Positions 30,710-34,872 of a stretch of 34,872 nt of DNA are shown in pieces. Within the stretch, counting starts at the first letter, position 1. The number at the start of each line of letters is the position of its first letter. The position numbers and the translations under genes were made by a program. The notes beneath the pieces are model-generated. The model had not been told where the DNA came from. It made no database searches and saw nothing but the letters and a program-made list of their open reading frames with translations. This DNA is from Gammaproteobacteria bacterium (GTDB lineage Bacteria > Pseudomonadota > Gammaproteobacteria > SURF-13): NCBI GenBank assembly GCA_003599485.1, contig QZKM01000047.1:1-34872 (forward strand), given 5' to 3'.

Positions 30710-31620
30710 GAAGCAGCGGTGACCGGACGGATGTAGGAAATCGGCGCCTGATTGGGATCGCGGAAGGTGACCGTCTCCCAGGCTTCTTGATCGGTCATCA
30801 GGGTGCGCAACAGCTTGTTGTTCAACTGGTGTCCCGACTTGTGGCCGTGGAACGCGCCGATCAGGCTGTGTCCCAGCAGGTACAGATCGCCGATGGCGTC
30901 CAGTATCTTGTGGCGCACGAACTCGTCTTCGTAGCGCAGGCCGTCTTCGTTCAGGATACGGTAGTCGTCCATCACGATGGCGTTGTCCATGCTGCCGCCC
31001 AGGGCGAGCCCTTGGCTCTGCAACAACTCAACCTCGCGCATGAAGCCGAAGGTGCGCGCGCGGCTGACCTCTTTCACGAACGAGGTGGTGGAGAAATCCA
31101 CGGTGGAGGCGCGGCGGCGGCCCCTGAACACCGGGTGATCGAAGGCGATGCTGAAGGAAACCTTGAAGCCTTCATAGGGCTCGAAGCACGCGCGCTTGTC
31201 GCCGTCTTCCACCTCGACTCGGCGTTTGATGCGGATGAAGCGTTTGGGCGCGTTCTGCTCTTCGATGCCGGCGGACTGAATCAGGAACACGAAGGGGCCC
31301 GCACTGCCGTCCATGATCGGCACCTCAGCGGCGCTCAAGTCTATATAGGCGTTGTCCACGCCGAGACCGGCCAGCGCCGAGAGCAGGTGCTCCACGGTGG
31401 AGATGCGCACATTGCCTTTGGTCAGGGTGGTGGACAGGCGCGTGTCACCCACGTTTTCCGGGCGCGCGGCGATCTCGACCGGTTCGGACAGATCAATGCG
31501 GCGGAACACGATGCCGGTATCCGCTGCCGCGGGGCGCAGGGTGAGATAAATCTTTTCTCCGGTATGCAGGCCGACGCCGGTGGCCCTGATGACGTTACGC
31601 AGCGTGCGCTGTTTTATCAT
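30706..31620 (-). CDS. lpxC: UDP-3-O-acyl-N-acetylglucosamine deacetylase
   Basis: LpxC is the zinc deacetylase that commits UDP-acyl-GlcNAc to lipid A synthesis. It has 304 residues from ATG 31620. Zinc ligand His78 is in [14 protein letters not shown]; the second His and Asp are in [15 protein letters not shown], and the catalytic His is in FHGHKSGH. The inserts are normal. AAGGA is five bases before the ATG; the longer upstream frame has no ribosome site. It is the last gene of the division cluster, after ftsZ, with its own candidate promoter. The C-terminal end (VTAAS) lacks obvious extra residues for FtsH-dependent control. Confidence 0.97.
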   Translation of the reverse strand: MIKQRTLRNVIRATGVGLHTGEKIYLTLRPAAADTGIVFRRIDLSEPVEIAARPENVGDTRLSTTLTKGNVRISTVEHLLSALAGLGVDNAYIDLSAAEVPIMDGSAGPFVFLIQSAGIEEQNAPKRFIRIKRRVEVEDGDKRACFEPYEGFKVSFSIAFDHPVFRGRRRASTVDFSTTSFVKEVSRARTFGFMREVELLQSQGLALGGSMDNAIVMDDYRILNEDGLRYEDEFVRHKILDAIGDLYLLGHSLIGAFHGHKSGHQLNNKLLRTLMTDQEAWETVTFRDPNQAPISYIRPVTAAS

Positions 31621-31675
31621 TGTTGTCCTTAGTTTCCCCAAAACCCGTGTCAGGCGCAGGGACGGCTCTTTACTG

Positions 31676-31705
31676 AATTTACGCCAAATAGCATAGCACG
31701 GTCAA
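31676..31705 (-). promoter_or_regulatory. Candidate lpxC promoter
   Basis: On the minus strand, TTGACC (31705-31700), an 18-base spacer and TAAATT (31681-31676) lie in the 174-base ftsZ-lpxC spacer, 55 bases before the lpxC ATG. The -35 matches five of six and the -10 four of six. Confidence 0.45.
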
Positions 31706-31794
31706 GCCCCCCTGCCTAGTTTTTTTCGGCCAAGCCCATGATTTCTTTAATGATGGACGGGTCAGGGGTGTTTGATTATATCGTCTGAAATACT

Positions 31795-32925
31795 CTAATC
31801 CGCCTGACGGCGCAGAAACGCCGGGATGTCGAGGTATTCCAGGCTGCCCTCCTGGGCGGCGTTGACCGCCTGGCGCATCACGGTGGGGCGCTCCAGTTGC
31901 CCGTAGTCCACCGCCGCGGAGCTGGTCTTGGGCACCACCAGTTTCATCTGCCGGTCTTCCTGGCGCGCCTGCACCCCCAGGCCGGTGGCGACCACGGTAA
32001 CGCGCAGTTCGTCGGCGAGATCGGGATCGAGCACGGTGCCGACCACCACGGTGGCGTTGTCGGAGGCAAGATCCTTGACCGTGGTGCCGACTTCCTCGAA
32101 TTCGCCGATGGACATGTTGAGTCCGGCGGTGACGTTGACCAGGATGCCGCGCGCCCCTGCGAGGCTGATGTTCTCCAGCAGCGGGCTGGCGATCGCCGCC
32201 TCGGCCGCCTTGCGCGCGCGATTCTCGCCCGATGCGGCGCCGGTGCCCATCATGGCCATGCCCATCTCGGACATAACGGTGCGCACGTCGGCGAAGTCCA
32301 CGTTGATGAGACCGGGGCGGGTGATGAGGTCGGCGATGCCCTGCACCGCACCGAGCAGTACGTTGTTCGCCGCCTTGAACGCCTCCAGCAGGCTGATGTT
32401 CTTGCCCAGCACGGTGAGCAGCTTTTCATTGGGGATGGTGATGAGCGAGTCCACGTGCTGCGCCAGCTCCTTCATGCCGGCATCGGCGATGTGCATGCGC
32501 TTGTCGCCTTCGAACGGGAACGGCTTGGTCACCACCGCCACGGTGAGGATGCCCAGTTCCCTGGCGATCTGCGCCACCACCGGCGCCGCGCCGGTGCCGG
32601 TGCCGCCGCCCATGCCGGCGGTGATGAACAGCATGTCCGCGCCCGATATTACTTCCATGATGCGCTCGCGGTCCTCCAGCGCCGACTGGCGTCCCACTTC
32701 GGGATTGGCGCCCGCGCCCAGGCCCTTGGTGATCCCGGCGCCGAGTTGCAGAATGGTGCGCGCCGAGGTGTTGCGCAGCGCCTGCGCGTCGGTGTTGGCG
32801 CAGATGAAATCCACGCCCTCGATGTTGGTCGAGAGCATGTGCTTCACCGCGTTGCCGCCGCCGCCGCCGACGCCGATTACCTTGATGATGGCGTTTTGGG
32901 TAAAGGTGTCTAACAGTTCAAACAT
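31795..32925 (-). CDS. ftsZ: Cell division GTPase FtsZ
   Basis: FtsZ is the tubulin-like GTPase that forms the Z ring. It has 376 residues: an N-terminal nucleotide-binding loop VIGVGGGGGNAV (16-27) and the tubulin signature GGGTGTG at 106-112. The T7 loop NVDFADVRTVMSEMG completes the GTPase site. A short linker leads to the conserved C-terminal tail LEYLDIPAFLRRQAD, which binds FtsA, ZipA, ZapD and MinC. Strong Shine-Dalgarno AAGGAG lies eight to nine bases before the ATG. It follows ftsA by 29 bases. Confidence 0.98.
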   Translation of the reverse strand: MFELLDTFTQNAIIKVIGVGGGGGNAVKHMLSTNIEGVDFICANTDAQALRNTSARTILQLGAGITKGLGAGANPEVGRQSALEDRERIMEVISGADMLFITAGMGGGTGTGAAPVVAQIARELGILTVAVVTKPFPFEGDKRMHIADAGMKELAQHVDSLITIPNEKLLTVLGKNISLLEAFKAANNVLLGAVQGIADLITRPGLINVDFADVRTVMSEMGMAMMGTGAASGENRARKAAEAAIASPLLENISLAGARGILVNVTAGLNMSIGEFEEVGTTVKDLASDNATVVVGTVLDPDLADELRVTVVATGLGVQARQEDRQMKLVVPKTSSAAVDYGQLERPTVMRQAVNAAQEGSLEYLDIPAFLRRQAD

Positions 32926-32954
32926 GTGATGATCTCCTTATTTAGAATTAAAAA

Positions 32955-34187
32955 TCAAAAGTTTCCCTGGAACCAGCTTTTCATGCGGCCCCATACGCTT
33001 TTTACGCTTACGCCATGCGCGTAGGGGGAGCGCGCATGGCGGTGTTTTTGTCCGTACAGCAATAAACCCACGCCGGTGGCGTAGATCGGGTTGCGCACCA
33101 CGTCGGCGAGACCGCTGATGTGTTGCGGCAAGCCGAGCCGCACCGGCATGTGAAAGATTTCCTCGGCCAGATCAATGATGCCCTCGATTTTTGCGGTGCC
33201 GCCGGTGAGCACCACGCCGGCCGCGGCCAGGTCCTCGAAGCCGCTGCGCCGGAGTTCGGTCTGCACCAGCGTGAGCAGCTCTTCCAGGCGCGGCTCCACC
33301 ACCTCGGCCAGGGTCTGGCGCGCCAGGCGGCGCGCCGGGCGGTCGCCCACGCTCGGCACCTCGATCGTCTCATCGGCCTGCGCGAGCTGGGTGAGCGCGC
33401 AGGCGTATTTGATCTTGATCTCGTCGGCGTACTGGGTGGGGGTGCGCAGCGCGACCGCGATGTCATTGGTGACCTGGTCGCCCGCGATCGGGATCACCGC
33501 GGTGTGGCGGATCGCGCCGCCGGTGAACACCGCGATGTCGGTGGTGCCTCCGCCGATGTCCACCAGGCACACGCCCAAATCCTTTTCATCCTCGGTCAGC
33601 ACGGCGTAACTGGAGGCGAGCTGCTCCAGTATGATCTCGTCCACCTCCAGGCCGCAGCGGCGCACGCACTTGACGATGTTCTGCGCCGCGCTCACCGCGC
33701 CGGTGACGAGGTGCACCTTGGCCTCCAGGCGCACGCCGGACATGCCGATCGGGTCGCGGATGCCTTCCTGGTTGTCAATAATGAATTCCTGCGGCAGGAT
33801 GTGGAGGATCTTCTGGTCGGCGGGGATGGCCACCGCGCGCGCGGCGTCCACCACGCGATCCATGTCGCTGGCGGTGACCTCCTTGGTGCTGATGGCCACG
33901 ATGCCGTGCGAGTTGAGGCTCTTGATGTGCGACCCGGCGATGCCGGTGTACACCGAGTGGATCTGGCACCCGGCCATCAACTCCGCCTCTTCCACCGCGC
34001 GCTGGATGGATTGCACGGTGGACTCGATGTTCACCACCACGCCCTTCTTCAATCCGCGCGAGCGGTGCGAGCCGATGCCGATGATTTCGAGTTGACCCTC
34101 ATCGGTGATTTCTCCCACGATGGCGGCCACCTTGGAGGTGCCGATGTCGAGGCCCACAATCAAATTTTTCTCTGTCTTTTTGGACAT
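32955..34187 (-). CDS. ftsA: Cell division protein FtsA
   Basis: FtsA is the actin-like ATPase that tethers FtsZ filaments to the membrane and recruits late division proteins. It has 410 residues. The phosphate-1 loop GLDIGTSK (12-19) is present, with the FtsA-specific 1C domain at about 85-165. Phosphate-2 VDIGGGTTDIAVF and the adenosine motif VLTGGTAKIEG complete the fold. The C-terminal amphipathic membrane-targeting helix is SVWGRMKSWFQGNF. Its Shine-Dalgarno (AGGGA) overlaps the ftsQ stop, so the two genes are coupled. Confidence 0.97.
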   Translation of the reverse strand: MSKKTEKNLIVGLDIGTSKVAAIVGEITDEGQLEIIGIGSHRSRGLKKGVVVNIESTVQSIQRAVEEAELMAGCQIHSVYTGIAGSHIKSLNSHGIVAISTKEVTASDMDRVVDAARAVAIPADQKILHILPQEFIIDNQEGIRDPIGMSGVRLEAKVHLVTGAVSAAQNIVKCVRRCGLEVDEIILEQLASSYAVLTEDEKDLGVCLVDIGGGTTDIAVFTGGAIRHTAVIPIAGDQVTNDIAVALRTPTQYADEIKIKYACALTQLAQADETIEVPSVGDRPARRLARQTLAEVVEPRLEELLTLVQTELRRSGFEDLAAAGVVLTGGTAKIEGIIDLAEEIFHMPVRLGLPQHISGLADVVRNPIYATGVGLLLYGQKHRHARSPYAHGVSVKSVWGRMKSWFQGNF

Positions 34188-34199
34188 CTTTAAATTCCC

Positions 34200-34872
34200 T
34201 CACTCCGTTGTTGCCCAGCGCACGGCCAGCCCGTTGCTGTAACGCAAATCGGCACGCTGCATTGCGCCGCGCCGGGCGAGCAGCGGGTACATGCGCGTAA
34301 AGCGCGTGACGCGCGGGTAAATTTCATCGCGCCCCAGAATCAGTTCCGTGCCGTTGGAAAGCACGGCGCTTAATGCGCGCCGCTCGTCCATGGTGATCCG
34401 CGTCACCTCCAGTTTTAGCGGGGCCAGCATTTTCTGCATGGCGCGCTGGTGGCCGAGCAGCAGGCGTTCGCTGCCGTTTGGCCCTTCGATGAGCGGCAGC
34501 GCGGGCGGAAAACTCGCCGCGGCGGGCTTGAACGGAACGCCCTCGCTGTTAAGCAGCGCATCGCCGTTCCACTTCGCCGCCGCGCGCTGTTCGGTGACGG
34601 AGACGCGCAGGCCGTCCGGCCATACACGGCGCACCGTGACGTGATGCACCCAGGGCAGGGTTTGCGCGGCGCGCCGGATCGCGCCCACATCCACGCTGAA
34701 TAATCCGCCGCGCACCGCCCCGGCGATGGCCTGCTGCAATTCGTCGCGCGTGACGTGCGCGAATTCGCCTTCAATGCGCACCGAACGTATCGGTAACGCG
34801 CCGGGCCGGGTGAGCAGCCACAGGCCCGTGGCCAGTGACGCCGCGAGCAGGGCGCAGAGCACGAGAGGCAGG
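34200..34872 (-). CDS. ftsQ: Cell division protein FtsQ (5' partial)
   Basis: FtsQ is the bitopic divisome scaffold that binds FtsB and FtsL in the periplasm. The frame runs off the window, so the cytoplasmic N-terminus is missing; about 223 residues are visible. They begin in the transmembrane helix (LCALLAASLATGLWLLT). A POTRA domain follows, IRSVRIEGEFAHVTRDELQQ onward with FSVDVGAIRRAAQTLPWVHHVTVRRVWPDGLRVSVTEQ split by its loops, then the beta domain with EGVPF and GPNGSE. A GTG at 34862 is in frame but lies inside the membrane segment, so it is unlikely to be the true start. Confidence 0.93.
   Translation of the reverse strand, partial: LPLVLCALLAASLATGLWLLTRPGALPIRSVRIEGEFAHVTRDELQQAIAGAVRGGLFSVDVGAIRRAAQTLPWVHHVTVRRVWPDGLRVSVTEQRAAAKWNGDALLNSEGVPFKPAAASFPPALPLIEGPNGSERLLLGHQRAMQKMLAPLKLEVTRITMDERRALSAVLSNGTELILGRDEIYPRVTRFTRMYPLLARRGAMQRADLRYSNGLAVRWATTE

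Noticed and set aside
31897-34193. Long plus-strand frames opposite ftsZ and ftsA
   Set aside because: They are mirror frames of the two genes, rich in His, Gly and Arg, without recognisable domains.

Overview
The window is a strongly G+C-rich piece of a proteobacterial chromosome made almost entirely of housekeeping genes packed into four strand-switching blocks. Gene content and order point to a gammaproteobacterium: ftsQ-ftsA-ftsZ-lpxC beside secA and argJ, dapA-bamC, pilB-pilC-pilD-coaE-zapD-yacG, and cysM-exonuclease-rlmD. The group is not one of the enteric models, because purL rather than purC follows bamC and there is no secM between lpxC and secA. A lipoprotein cytochrome c and type IV pilus genes would fit an environmental respiratory bacterium, but the lineage below class level is inference.

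Block 1 (2-14523, plus strand) begins inside yhdP, the AsmA-like envelope lipid-transport protein. It continues with a tethered cytochrome c lipoprotein, a clear intrinsic terminator, and a long, tightly overlapping run: lepA, lepB, a DUF4845 membrane protein, rnc, era, recO, pdxJ, acpS, cysM, a PolB-like 3'-5' exonuclease, and rlmD. A small RHH/RelE toxin-antitoxin pair with its own AT-rich promoter and operator-like palindrome sits at the end. Block 2 (14540-20533, minus strand) is dapA-bamC-purL. Block 3 (20699-26211, plus strand) is pilB-pilC-pilD-coaE-zapD-yacG: pilus assembly ATPase, platform protein and prepilin peptidase, then CoA synthesis, Z-ring bundling and gyrase inhibition. Block 4 (26371-34872, minus strand) reads ftsQ (cut by the window edge), ftsA, ftsZ, lpxC, secA, argJ, with one small DciA-like (DUF721) gene on the plus strand between lpxC and secA.

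No rRNA, tRNA, CRISPR, insertion sequence or prophage is visible, and no gene-free stretch exceeds 300 bases. The less ordinary material lies in the short spacers. These hold an interlocking palindromic element between yacG and argJ, two spacers built from related 7-base repeats just before genes that lack a Shine-Dalgarno sequence, and two copies of one GGGAGAGG-type palindromic repeat. There is also a purL gene whose only well-placed ribosome-binding site points to an AUA codon, and an 11-codon leader ORF ending in Arg-Ala-Ala-Pro overlapping the start of the DUF721 gene. I found no convincing new multi-gene system.
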